DNA of 64,000 nucleotides from Paludibacteraceae bacterium. GTDB taxonomy: Bacteria; Bacteroidota; Bacteroidia; Bacteroidales; Paludibacteraceae. A program made the position numbers and the translations under genes. The stretch spans positions 62,001-126,000 of the forward strand of contig JAGCWA010000017.1 of NCBI GenBank assembly GCA_017962085.1. Reading direction: 5' to 3'. Shown piece by piece: positions 9,910 through 19,063 of this stretch. Each line of letters opens with the position of its first letter. The stretch's first letter is position 1. The notes under the pieces are model-generated. The model was not told where the DNA came from. It made no database searches and saw only the letters and a program-made list of their open reading frames with translations.

Positions 9910-9926
9910 GTTGTAATTATCTAAAA

Positions 9927-9942
9927 TGTTTCACGTGGAACA
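9927..9942. promoter_or_regulatory. parS-like chromosome partition site 2
   Basis: TGTTTCACGTGGAACA matches TGTTNCACGTGNAACA, with one imperfect pair in the palindrome. It ends one base before the stop codon of the U32 gene (9943) and occupies half of the 33-nt gap before dusB, so it lies within a transcribed operon. Confidence 0.85.
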
Positions 9943-11211
9943 TTATTCTCCTTTTATGATTTCAGATGAATCTACCCATTTGTAGAGTTTGTCTGAGTTC
10001 CTGATTTTTTCAGGAACTGCAATGGAGAACAAATCTCCTTTCTCGCATTTTTCAGCGGTTGAATCTCCGACGTGAATTTCACCGACTTTCAATTCTATGA
10101 CTCCTGTGGTTGGTCCGATGATGAGTATATCATCTCCTTTTTTGATACCGTATTTGGTCTCTACTAAGAATTCGCCTACACCTAATTTGGAGTAATATTT
10201 CATTCCTTTGCCGACATACACTTTCTTCTTCGTGGCTTCAGATCCATAGGTGGAACTCCATTCTCCTAATCGTTGGCCTAAGTAATATCCATTCCAGAAT
10301 CCACGGTTGAATACTTTTTTTAGTCTCTCGTCCCACTGCGCTATTTTCTCTTCACTGTATGTTCCGTCCAAGTAGGAATTTATCGCTTCGTCATAACATG
10401 ATACGACGGTTTTTACATATTCTGGTCCTCTTGCACGTCCTTCTATCTTAAGTACCCTGACTCCTGATTCAATCAATTTGTTGATGAAATGGATGGTTTT
10501 TAAATCTTTTGGCGACATCAAATATTGATTGTCTACTTTGATTTCTATGTCGCTTTCATCGTCCGTTAATCGGTATCCGTGACGACAAACCTGATAGCAG
10601 GCTCCTCTGTTGGCCGATGCGTTGAGCTCGTGTAGACTTAAATAACACTTGCCTGAAACCGCCATGCAAAGTGCACCGTGGCAGAACATCTCAATCTTTA
10701 TGAGCTCTCCTTTAGGTCCTTTGATTTGCTCTTCCTGGATGGCTTCCCAAATGTTCCTCACCTGGTCCATGTTACATTCACGTGCGAGGACAACTACATC
10801 CGCATATCTCGCATAGAATTTTAAGGCCTCTACATTCGCGATGTTCAATTGCGTGGAGAGATGCACTTCGACACCAATGCTATAGGCGTATGTCATCGCC
10901 GCCACATCCGCCGCAATGATGGCACTTACCCCAACTTCTTTTGCGGTTTCGATGATCTCTTTCATCAACTCTAAATCGTCATTGTAGATGACCGTGTTCA
11001 CAGTCAAATAACTTTTTATGTGATTCTCCTTGCAGATGCTGACGATTTTTCGAAGGTCCTCCGTGCTGAAATTGCTGGCTGACCGGGAACGCATATTCAG
11101 TTTTTCTATGCCGAAATAGACTGAATTGGCCCCAGCTTGGATGGCTGCTTGCAGACTTTCGTATGAGCCTACAGGCGCCATTATCTCGAAATCTTCTCTT
11201 TTTACATTCAT
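9943..11211 (-). CDS. Peptidase U32 family protein (TrhP/RlhA-like)
   Basis: The 422-residue protein is a U32 family member. These were called collagenase-like proteases, but characterised relatives (TrhP/YegQ, RlhA) hydroxylate tRNA or rRNA with prephenate-derived chemistry and an Fe-S cluster. Seen here are the N-terminal barrel start MAPVGSYESLQAA and four clustered cysteines in EMFCHGALCMAVSGKC and GACYQVC, suited to binding an Fe-S cluster. Its place between dtd and dusB, in an operon with mnmG, supports a tRNA role over proteolysis. The exact reaction is inferred. Confidence 0.85.
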   Translation of the reverse strand: MNVKREDFEIMAPVGSYESLQAAIQAGANSVYFGIEKLNMRSRSASNFSTEDLRKIVSICKENHIKSYLTVNTVIYNDDLELMKEIIETAKEVGVSAIIAADVAAMTYAYSIGVEVHLSTQLNIANVEALKFYARYADVVVLARECNMDQVRNIWEAIQEEQIKGPKGELIKIEMFCHGALCMAVSGKCYLSLHELNASANRGACYQVCRHGYRLTDDESDIEIKVDNQYLMSPKDLKTIHFINKLIESGVRVLKIEGRARGPEYVKTVVSCYDEAINSYLDGTYSEEKIAQWDERLKKVFNRGFWNGYYLGQRLGEWSSTYGSEATKKKVYVGKGMKYYSKLGVGEFLVETKYGIKKGDDILIIGPTTGVIELKVGEIHVGDSTAEKCEKGDLFSIAVPEKIRNSDKLYKWVDSSEIIKGE

Positions 11212-11222
11212 ATCTTTTCTTT

Positions 11223-11675
11223 TTATTCTCTATTTTGTGAGTCTATCCATATCGTGACAGGTCCGTTGTTGAGCAATTCAACTTTCATGTCTGCCCCGAA
11301 TTCACCTGTTCCTATCGATTTTCCGAGCTCTTTCTCTACCTGTGAACAGAATTTCTCATACATTGGTATGGCGAAATCCGCCTTGCTGGCACGTATATAG
11401 GAGGGACGATTTCCCTTTTTTGTCATGGCTTGCAGCGTGAATTGGCTTACTACCAATACCTCTCCTTCCACATCTTTCACGGATTTGTTCATCACTCCGT
11501 TTTCATCGTCAAATATACGAATGTTGACGATCTTTCCACTCAGCCATTCTATATCTTCTTCGGTATCTCTGTCCTCAATTCCTACCAAGACAAGTAGTCC
11601 GTTGCCTATCTTCGACTTCACTTTACCGTTGATAGTGACCGATGCGTGCGTGACTCTTTGTATTACAACTCTCAT
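11223..11675 (-). CDS. dtd: D-aminoacyl-tRNA deacylase
   Basis: Dtd removes D-amino acids (and mischarged glycine) from tRNA, a translation quality-control step. The 150-residue protein begins MRVVIQRV and has both active-site motifs of the family, SQFTLQA near residue 80 and GPVTIWID near 138. It is full length. It lies 32 nt downstream of uvrC and 11 nt before the U32 gene. Confidence 0.96.
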   Translation of the reverse strand: MRVVIQRVTHASVTINGKVKSKIGNGLLVLVGIEDRDTEEDIEWLSGKIVNIRIFDDENGVMNKSVKDVEGEVLVVSQFTLQAMTKKGNRPSYIRASKADFAIPMYEKFCSQVEKELGKSIGTGEFGADMKVELLNNGPVTIWIDSQNRE

Positions 11676-11707
11676 ATATTTTTTATATTAATTCTAAAAT
11701 TATATGA

Positions 11708-13525
11708 TTATTCATCTTTGTTATTATTGAAATAATCTACAATTATTCTTGCTTTATTTTGTCCAATTTCTGCGGACAGCTCCTCAAAGCTGAGCTCCTT
11801 GATCCGTTTTACGCTCTTGAATTTTTTGATGAGCGCTTCTTGGGTTTTCTCACCGATTCCTTTGATGTCCAGTTCGGTCCTGATCATGTTCTTGCTTCGC
11901 TTTTCTCTGTGGAATTTGATGGCGAAACGGTGCACTTCATCCTGGATGGATGCGAAGAAACGGAAGGTTTCATCCGTTGGGTCGAGGTTAATAATCCTCG
12001 GTGGAAAGCCGAAAATTAGTTCTTTCGTGCGGTGCTTTTCGTTCTTGGCCAAGCCTGCGATGGGTATCTCTAAATGAAGTTCGTCTTCTATCACTTCCCT
12101 GATCACCTCCATCTGTCCGATGCCACCATCGGCGATGATGAGTTGAGGTAGCGGTTGTTCCTCTTCCATCAAACGGCTGTATCTTCTTCGAACCACCTCT
12201 TTCATGGATGCGTAATCGTCTGGTCCGACCACCGTTTTGATGTTATATTTCCTGTAATCATTCTTCGATGGTTTCGCCATTTTGTAGACTACGCAGGCGG
12301 CTACCGCATCGCTTCCTTGTATGTTGGAATTATCAAAACACTCGATTTGAACGGGGATTTTGTCCAGTTGAAGCAGGTTTTGGATCGACTTCAACATCTT
12401 CGTGGCACGTTGTTCCGGATTGAACTTCTCCATCTGTTTCATGCGGTCGAAACGATATTGTTTCACGTTTTGGATTGACAGATCGAGCAGTTTCTTTTTG
12501 TCCCCTTTTTGTGGCACGGTGACAACTGCGTTTCCGAAATCGTAACCTATCTCGAACGGCACGATGATCTCCCGGGAAACACTTTTGAATCTTTCCCTGA
12601 GTTCCGTGATGGCCGTGGCCAATATTTCTTCCTTTTCCTCGTCGGTACGTATCTTGTATTCGAGCGTGTAAGCTTGTGAAATTGTACCGTTCGTCACCTT
12701 CAGGAAATTCACAAAAGCATCGTTTTCATCGATTTCTATGGCGAATGTGTCAATGTTGGTGAGCGATGGATTTACGATGGTAGACTTGGCTTTGTAGCGT
12801 GCCAAAGCGTCCAATTTATCCTTGATGGCTTGCGCCTCTTCGAACTTCAGTTCTTCCGCTAAAAGCATCATTTTTTCCTTCAGCGTTTTTTCCAGTTCAC
12901 CCAGGTCCCCTTTTAATAAAAGCTTGATTTCACCGATGTTTTTGTTGTATTCTTCCAAGCTTTGCAATCCCTCGCAACACCCTTTGCACTTCTTGATATG
13001 ATATTGAAGGCAAACCTTGAATTTTCCTTCGTTGATGTTGTCCGGCGTGAGGTTGAGCTTGCAGTTCCTGATCGGGTAGAGTTCCGAAATCAGGTCTAAT
13101 AGGGTATGTATGGCGGGAAGGTATGTGTAGGGACCATAGTAGATGGAGCCATCCTTCACGACATTCCTCGTTTTGAAGATTCTTGGAAAGAATTCGTTCT
13201 TCACGCATATCCATGGATATGTCTTTCCATCCTTCAGCAGAATGTTGTAGCGAGGCTGGTGTTTCTTGATGAGACTGTTTTCCAGCAGAAGTGCGTCTTG
13301 TTCGCTTCCGACGACGATGTATTTGATGTCGGCTATCTGTTTCACCAACACTCTTGTCTTGACGCTTTGCTGTTCTTTGTTGAAGTAGGAGGAGACCCTT
13401 CTTTTCAGATTTTTCGCCTTTCCAACGTAGATTATCTCGTTTTTATCGTTCAGATATTGGTACACACCTGGACTGTCCGGAAGGGACAAAACAATCTGTT
13501 TTACGTGTGATACCTCCTTCTCCAT
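11708..13525 (-). CDS. uvrC: Excinuclease ABC subunit C
   Basis: UvrC makes both incisions beside a lesion in nucleotide excision repair with UvrA and UvrB. The 605-residue protein has a GIY-YIG nuclease domain at the N-terminus (PGVYQYLNDKNEIIYVGKAK), a cysteine-rich segment (about 145-165), a UVR motif around EELKFEEAQAIKDKL that contacts UvrB, an RNase H-like second nuclease domain starting near 380, and a C-terminal helix-hairpin-helix pair (IKGIGEKTQEAL). It starts 1 nt after the mnmG stop, so the two are translationally linked. Confidence 0.97.
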   Translation of the reverse strand: MEKEVSHVKQIVLSLPDSPGVYQYLNDKNEIIYVGKAKNLKRRVSSYFNKEQQSVKTRVLVKQIADIKYIVVGSEQDALLLENSLIKKHQPRYNILLKDGKTYPWICVKNEFFPRIFKTRNVVKDGSIYYGPYTYLPAIHTLLDLISELYPIRNCKLNLTPDNINEGKFKVCLQYHIKKCKGCCEGLQSLEEYNKNIGEIKLLLKGDLGELEKTLKEKMMLLAEELKFEEAQAIKDKLDALARYKAKSTIVNPSLTNIDTFAIEIDENDAFVNFLKVTNGTISQAYTLEYKIRTDEEKEEILATAITELRERFKSVSREIIVPFEIGYDFGNAVVTVPQKGDKKKLLDLSIQNVKQYRFDRMKQMEKFNPEQRATKMLKSIQNLLQLDKIPVQIECFDNSNIQGSDAVAACVVYKMAKPSKNDYRKYNIKTVVGPDDYASMKEVVRRRYSRLMEEEQPLPQLIIADGGIGQMEVIREVIEDELHLEIPIAGLAKNEKHRTKELIFGFPPRIINLDPTDETFRFFASIQDEVHRFAIKFHREKRSKNMIRTELDIKGIGEKTQEALIKKFKSVKRIKELSFEELSAEIGQNKARIIVDYFNNNKDE

Positions 13526-13526
13526 A

Positions 13527-15401
13527 TTATCTGCCCATTAAGATTAAGAGAATGTTGATGTCGCTTGGTGAGATGCCTGGAATACGGCTTGCCTGACCGA
13601 TGGTTTCAGGGTCGATGCGTGTCAATTTCTGGCGTGCTTCCGTCGATAGCGATTGCAGGGTAGAGTAGTCGAATCTACCTTTTATCTGTATGTTTTCCAA
13701 GCGTTTAAGCTTGTCGGCAATCATTGTTTCCCGATCGATGTACCCTTTGTATTTGATCTGAATCTCAGCCGCTTCCGTGATTTCCTCTTTTCGGTTAAGT
13801 ATCTTATCGAGCGCCGCCTTTAGTGGTGCGATGCCTTCGGATAGTTGTTTGATGGTCAACTGAGGACGGTTCACCAAGTCCACCAGCTTGCATCCGTTCT
13901 TCAGGGCGGATGTTCCGTTTTGCTCCAAGAAGTCGTTGATTAGGTTGGCTCTGATGGAGAAATTCTCGATGAAATCGACAATTCTTTCCACCTCCTTCTT
14001 TTTCTCCAGATAGAGGTCGTAACGTTCTTTCTTGGCCAAACCGAGCTCGTATGCTTTAGGCGTTAATCTTGCGTCGGCATCGTCTTGCCTTAGGAGAATT
14101 CTGTATTCAGCGCGTGACGTGAACATTCGGTATGGTTCGTCTACCCCTTTCGTCACCAAGTCGTCGATGAGCACGCCGATGTAGGCTTCGTTTCTGCTTA
14201 GCGTGAATGGTTTTCCGCCGTGGCAGTTGATGTGGGCGTTGATACCGGCGATGATACCCTGTCCGGCTGCCTCCTCATATCCTGTGGTACCGTTCACCTG
14301 TCCGGCTAAGAAGAGGTTTTTAATCACCTTCGACTCCAGGTTGTGGTGCAATTGGGTCGGATCGAAGAAGTCATACTCGATCGCATAGCCTGGACGATAG
14401 ACGACAGCGTTCTCCAAACCACGGATGGTTTTTAACGCATTTAACTGAATATCAAGCGGTAACGATGATGAAAATCCGTTGAGGTAATATTCTTGTGTGG
14501 TTTCGCCCTCTGGTTCGAGGAAGAGCTGGTGTTGCGTCTTGTCCGCAAATGTGACGATTTTTGTCTCTATGCTTGGGCAATAGCGTGGACCGATACTCTT
14601 GATTTGTCCGTTGTAAAGGGGAGAATCAGGCAGACCCGCACGGAGAATCTCATGTGTCTTCTCGTTGGTGTGGGTGATGAAGCAATCCCTCTGTTTGAGC
14701 GGTCTTGGCTTGAAGTCCAGGTAAGAGAATTTATGGAAATCGTCCTCACCGCCTTGAACTGTCATGACGGAGAAATCGATAGTCCTACCATCGATGCGCA
14801 CCGGCGTACCAGTCTTCATCCTGTCCGTTCGGATGCCTAAGTCCCTGAGTTGTTCCGTCAATCCGTAAGATGCTGGTTCAGAGATTCTTCCTGCAGCGAT
14901 TTGCGTTCTACCGCAGTGGATGAGGCCCGTGAGGAAGGTGCCCGCCGTCAGCACGACGCACTTCGCCTTGAATGTCGCGCCCATGCTGGTGACTACGCCC
15001 TGCACTTCATTGTTTTCAATGAGGAATTGGACGACGGAGTCCTGCCAGATATTCAGGTTTTCGGTATTTTCGAGGGTGCTTCTCCATTTCTCGCTGAATT
15101 TTTGTCGGTCAGCCTGTGAGCGCGGGCTCCACATGGCAGGACCTTTGGATTGGTTCAGCAATCTATATTGGATGGCGGTGAGGTCCGTGATGATACCCAT
15201 TTGTCCGCCTAAAGCATCTATCTCCCTAACAATCTGTCCTTTAGCAATACCACCAACGGCTGGGTTGCAGCTCATTTGAGCGATTTTATGCATATCCATG
15301 GTGATAAGCAATGTTTTCGAACCAAGGTTTGCCGCGGCAGCTGCGGCCTCACAACCGGCGTGTCCGGCCCCGATGACGATTACTTCGTAATGAAATTCCA
15401 T
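13527..15401 (-). CDS. mnmG: tRNA uridine-5-carboxymethylaminomethyl modification enzyme MnmG
   Basis: MnmG (GidA), with MnmE, builds the cmnm5 modification at the wobble uridine of several tRNAs using FAD and methylenetetrahydrofolate. The 624-residue product starts with the FAD-binding motif VIGAGHAGCEAA and contains the family motif CNPAVGGIAKGQ near 45-57, with its cysteine. The C-terminal region has the helical MnmE- and tRNA-binding part (RIPGISPSDINIL). It is the first gene of the minus-strand operon and diverges from the addA-like gene. A near-consensus box GTACTTTG lies about 35 nt upstream of the start. Confidence 0.97.
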   Translation of the reverse strand: MEFHYEVIVIGAGHAGCEAAAAAANLGSKTLLITMDMHKIAQMSCNPAVGGIAKGQIVREIDALGGQMGIITDLTAIQYRLLNQSKGPAMWSPRSQADRQKFSEKWRSTLENTENLNIWQDSVVQFLIENNEVQGVVTSMGATFKAKCVVLTAGTFLTGLIHCGRTQIAAGRISEPASYGLTEQLRDLGIRTDRMKTGTPVRIDGRTIDFSVMTVQGGEDDFHKFSYLDFKPRPLKQRDCFITHTNEKTHEILRAGLPDSPLYNGQIKSIGPRYCPSIETKIVTFADKTQHQLFLEPEGETTQEYYLNGFSSSLPLDIQLNALKTIRGLENAVVYRPGYAIEYDFFDPTQLHHNLESKVIKNLFLAGQVNGTTGYEEAAGQGIIAGINAHINCHGGKPFTLSRNEAYIGVLIDDLVTKGVDEPYRMFTSRAEYRILLRQDDADARLTPKAYELGLAKKERYDLYLEKKKEVERIVDFIENFSIRANLINDFLEQNGTSALKNGCKLVDLVNRPQLTIKQLSEGIAPLKAALDKILNRKEEITEAAEIQIKYKGYIDRETMIADKLKRLENIQIKGRFDYSTLQSLSTEARQKLTRIDPETIGQASRIPGISPSDINILLILMGR

Positions 15402-15549
15402 TCTCCAATCTATTTGGAATGCAAAGTACGCAATTTTTTACTTATTAGGGTGTTAGTCGGGCGAAGTATTTTCCTTAAATGTGTTAATGGTGGGTGTTTT
15501 TTTATTAATTTGCGGATGATTTGGAAATAGGAATGCATGAACTAATCTA

Positions 15550-18500
15550 ATGGAAGAGAGAAACGAACATTTACTGAAGATATATAAAGCGTCGGCCGGA
15601 TCCGGGAAGACATACCGGTTGACGATGGAGTTCCTCAAGTATATCATTGAGGATCCCACTTGTTTTGAGCGGATTTTGGCCGTGACGTTCACGAACAAGG
15701 CGACCGCCGAGATGAAGAGCCGTATCATCACCACCTTGTACGGAATCGCCAAGAACCTAGACGACTCTCAGGGAGATATCACTGTTATTTCCAATGAATT
15801 AGGAAGTTTTGACGCTAAATTCAAGAGCCGTTCCTATATCGTCTCCCAGGCGAGAGTCGCTTTGTCGTTGATGCTTCATAACTATAGCAATTTTCATATT
15901 GAGACGATCGACTCCTTTTTCCAGACCGTTCTCCGTAATTTGGAGAAGGAGTTAGGGCTGGGCACGCACTTGAACATTGAAATCGATACAACACCAATTT
16001 TATCGGAAACGGTTGCTTCTTTGTTGGAAAATATCACAAAGGATAAGGTTCTTCTTAGTTGGGTCCAATACTTTCTTTCAGATAAGTTGGATAGTGAAAA
16101 AAGTTGGAATATTTCCGATGAAATCGTTGAATTCGGTAATGCTTTGTTTTCAGAAAAATTCAGCAGAAAATCGAAGCCATTATTCTGTTTTTTGTCGGAT
16201 AGTAATCATTCCATGAACGAAAGCAGGTTGTATGTATATCGGACGAAGTTAGAAAAGTATAAAGACGAGTGTAAGCGCAAGATTCAGGAATCCGCACAAC
16301 GTTTTTTCGAATTCAATGAGAAGCATGGATTCGATCTGTCAGATTATTATTATTCCAATAGTGGAGGTATACCAAGCTATTTCAACAAAATTATCGGAGG
16401 AGACTTGGGATGTGATAACGAAAAGGGATTGGGAAAGAGAATAGTCGAATTTATCGAAGAAAAGAAAAATTTCTCAAAGAACAATGCGTTATTACCCTAT
16501 TTGGATTATGTTCATGGCATCCTTATGGAGACTGAGGCATTACGAAGTCATTATGTCATAGAAATTAATACGGCCGATTTGATCATCAATAATCTGTTCG
16601 AGGTAGGTCTTTTGCACTATATGGATGCGTTGATGCAGCGTATTAACGAGGAGAAGAACCAGTTCATTCTTTCCGAAACGCAAGCGTTGTTGAATGAAAT
16701 GATTGCGGAAGGCGATGCTCCGTTCATTTACGAAAAGATAGGCACTTATCTGGATCATATCATGATTGATGAGTTTCAGGATACCAGTGAAACGCAATGG
16801 CTTAATTTCAAGCCGCTTATCAATGAATGTGCTTCGAGAAATAAGAGCAGTCTGATAGTGGGAGACCAGAAGCAGTCCATTTATCGATTCAGAAACGGGA
16901 AGTGGCAATTGTTAGGTGATTTGTCCGATGAAATGGCATATATTTCCCCGCAGGTTGTTGCGTTGAACACGAATTGGAGAAGTGAGAAGAAGATTGTAGA
17001 CTTCAATAATTTGGTTTTCCAATATTTCCCGGAATACTATCGTCAATCCGGCATCGAACATCCGTTGTTAGATAGTATGGTTGAAGCGTATCGTGATGTT
17101 TACCAGGAGTGTAAGAAAGGGGAAAAATCCGACAGAGGATATGTGAAGGCGCAATTCATAGAGAACACGGAGAATTATGAAGAAGATATGTTGCGTGCCC
17201 TAGCGGAGGAGGTGAAGTGGATGCAGCAACAAGGTGTCAGGCCCGAACAGATTACTATCTTGGTCAATCTGAACAAGTTAGCTCCAAAGATTGCGGAATA
17301 TTTCGCTAAATTCAAGGAAGAGGAAGGCAATGACGGTTACTGTTTCGAGTTGATTTCAGAAGAGGCATATAAGTTGGACACATCCGAAGCCATCCAATGC
17401 ATTATAAGTGCGATGCGATATATTGCTCTTCTCGGGGGAGATATTAAGGATAGGAAATCGGCAAGAAAGAATAATCTTGCCATAACCCAGCTGTTACATG
17501 CGTACGGGAAAATCGGTGGAAGTGGAGAAGCTATCGTTCCTCCCGATTTGGATCACTTGACGGAAGAACAATCAGAAATTCTCGATTCCATCGAAAAATT
17601 ATCACTTCTTCCTCTTTATGAGATGGTGGAGGAGATTTATCGGATCATGCGTTTGGAACGTCTTGAACATCAGGAAAGTTACTTCTGTTTTTTCCTGGAT
17701 AGAATCAATGAATTTTTGGTGAAAAAGTCTTCCGACTTGCGTTTATTCATGAAGTATTGGGACGAGTATTTACATAACGTTTCTATTCCGAGTGGTGAAG
17801 CGAGTGGTATCAGGATCATGAGTATCCATAAATCCAAAGGATTGGAATTCCATACAGTTCTTATTCCGTTCTGTGATTGGGAGTTAGGTTTGAAATTAGG
17901 ACGGGTTCCGTTGCTTTGGGAGGATACCGATCACTTAAGTGATCAGTTCAGCGAGTTGCCTTTAGCTGCCGTGAAGATGGTGAAGAAGATGAAAATGTCC
18001 GGGTTTGCGGATGCTTACGATAGAGAGAGTGTGGAAACTTTCATGGACAATCTTAACGTGCTTTATGTCGCCTTGACCCGAGCGGAGAAGAACATGGTCG
18101 TGTTTGGCAAGCGCAGGACCCCTGATTCCGATAAAGACACATTGATATCCCATCGTCTCGCCACCGTGTTGGCGCAGCATTCGGCAGGAAAGTGGGACGG
18201 GGAAAACCATACGTTTGTTGATGGGGAACTTATAGTGGACGGGAATGAAGCGACGCAAATAAAAACATCTAAGAATCCGTTCAAGCGTGTTCCTTGTAAA
18301 TATGATTTCAAGTGCGTCAATTATCAGCAGAAGGGTAAATTCCGTCAATCCAATAAATCCAACGATTTCATCGAGGAAAATGAGGATTCGGAGTGGGAAA
18401 AACGCAATGAGTATATCAGCAGGGGTAAACTGCTTCACTATCTATTTTCCAAGATTTCATCGGCGGAAGAGGTGGATGATGTGGTGGAAAGAATGGAATT

Positions 18501-18834
18501 CGAAGGGTTGTTTGAAAATGGCGAGCAGAAGCGAAGCATATTGGAGTCCATGCATAAAGCGATGGCGACGGAGGAGGCTAAGAAGTGGTTCCGGCCAGGG
18601 TTGAGGCTGTACAACGAGTGTTCCATTCTGTTCCGGGATGAGGAGGGAGTGCTGCAGACCCGTCGTCCGGATAGGGTGATACGGGAAGGGAACCACATGA
18701 CGGTGGTTGATTTCAAGTTCGGTCAGAAGTCCTCCAAGCACGGAAAACAGGTAGAGGAATATGTGGAGTTGTTGGAAAAAATGGGCTACCAAGCGGAAGG
18801 GCATATTTGGTATTTAAATGACTTTTTTAATTGA
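15550..18834 (+). CDS. AddA/RecB-like UvrD-family helicase-nuclease
   Basis: The 1,094-residue protein is a superfamily 1A helicase fused to a RecB-type nuclease, as in AddA, and is expected to process double-strand breaks for recombination. Walker A is ASAGSGKT (about 14-21), Walker B is MIDEFQDTS (near 410), and motif III VGDQKQSIYRFR follows. Motif V is MSIHKSKGLEF (near 757) and motif VI is LYVALTRAEKN (near 838). At the C-terminus RRPDRVI (about 1038) and VVDFKFG (about 1055), then QVEEY, form the nuclease core. An AddB partner would normally be adjacent but none is in the window. Confidence 0.9.
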   Translation: MEERNEHLLKIYKASAGSGKTYRLTMEFLKYIIEDPTCFERILAVTFTNKATAEMKSRIITTLYGIAKNLDDSQGDITVISNELGSFDAKFKSRSYIVSQARVALSLMLHNYSNFHIETIDSFFQTVLRNLEKELGLGTHLNIEIDTTPILSETVASLLENITKDKVLLSWVQYFLSDKLDSEKSWNISDEIVEFGNALFSEKFSRKSKPLFCFLSDSNHSMNESRLYVYRTKLEKYKDECKRKIQESAQRFFEFNEKHGFDLSDYYYSNSGGIPSYFNKIIGGDLGCDNEKGLGKRIVEFIEEKKNFSKNNALLPYLDYVHGILMETEALRSHYVIEINTADLIINNLFEVGLLHYMDALMQRINEEKNQFILSETQALLNEMIAEGDAPFIYEKIGTYLDHIMIDEFQDTSETQWLNFKPLINECASRNKSSLIVGDQKQSIYRFRNGKWQLLGDLSDEMAYISPQVVALNTNWRSEKKIVDFNNLVFQYFPEYYRQSGIEHPLLDSMVEAYRDVYQECKKGEKSDRGYVKAQFIENTENYEEDMLRALAEEVKWMQQQGVRPEQITILVNLNKLAPKIAEYFAKFKEEEGNDGYCFELISEEAYKLDTSEAIQCIISAMRYIALLGGDIKDRKSARKNNLAITQLLHAYGKIGGSGEAIVPPDLDHLTEEQSEILDSIEKLSLLPLYEMVEEIYRIMRLERLEHQESYFCFFLDRINEFLVKKSSDLRLFMKYWDEYLHNVSIPSGEASGIRIMSIHKSKGLEFHTVLIPFCDWELGLKLGRVPLLWEDTDHLSDQFSELPLAAVKMVKKMKMSGFADAYDRESVETFMDNLNVLYVALTRAEKNMVVFGKRRTPDSDKDTLISHRLATVLAQHSAGKWDGENHTFVDGELIVDGNEATQIKTSKNPFKRVPCKYDFKCVNYQQKGKFRQSNKSNDFIEENEDSEWEKRNEYISRGKLLHYLFSKISSAEEVDDVVERMEFEGLFENGEQKRSILESMHKAMATEEAKKWFRPGLRLYNECSILFRDEEGVLQTRRPDRVIREGNHMTVVDFKFGQKSSKHGKQVEEYVELLEKMGYQAEGHIWYLNDFFN

Positions 18835-18937
18835 TGGATGTATATTCGATTAAAGAATTTAGAAATCTGTAGGGTATATGATGGCAGACACTGATTAGCA
18901 CTAGTTTTCATATTAAAGCACTTTTCTGAGGTTGAAG

Positions 18938-18968
18938 TTTGAAATATGGTTTTATTATTATAATTTTG
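18938..18968 (+). promoter_or_regulatory. Promoter of the polysaccharide cluster
   Basis: TTTG (18938-18941), a 19-nt spacer and TAATTTTG (18961-18968) match the Bacteroidota promoter consensus fully. The start would fall about 90 nt before the first glycosyltransferase. The five plus-strand genes that follow are tightly spaced or overlapping and may form one transcript. Confidence 0.7.
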
Positions 18969-19063
18969 CCCGGGAAAAATATACAAATAAGCAGTACTGG
19001 GATGTAATGTTTATTTGGTCAGAACGTATAATAAGTCGTTGAATTGAATAATTCAATAGAGTC

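Noticed and set aside
12930-13214. Many other long frames antisense to housekeeping genes, such as this one over uvrC
   Set aside because: They lie fully inside well-supported genes and show no family motifs.
8862-15401. Replication origin next to parS and mnmG
   Set aside because: No cluster of DnaA boxes (TTATCCACA) or dnaA/dnaN gene was seen. Only isolated near-matches occur elsewhere in the window.
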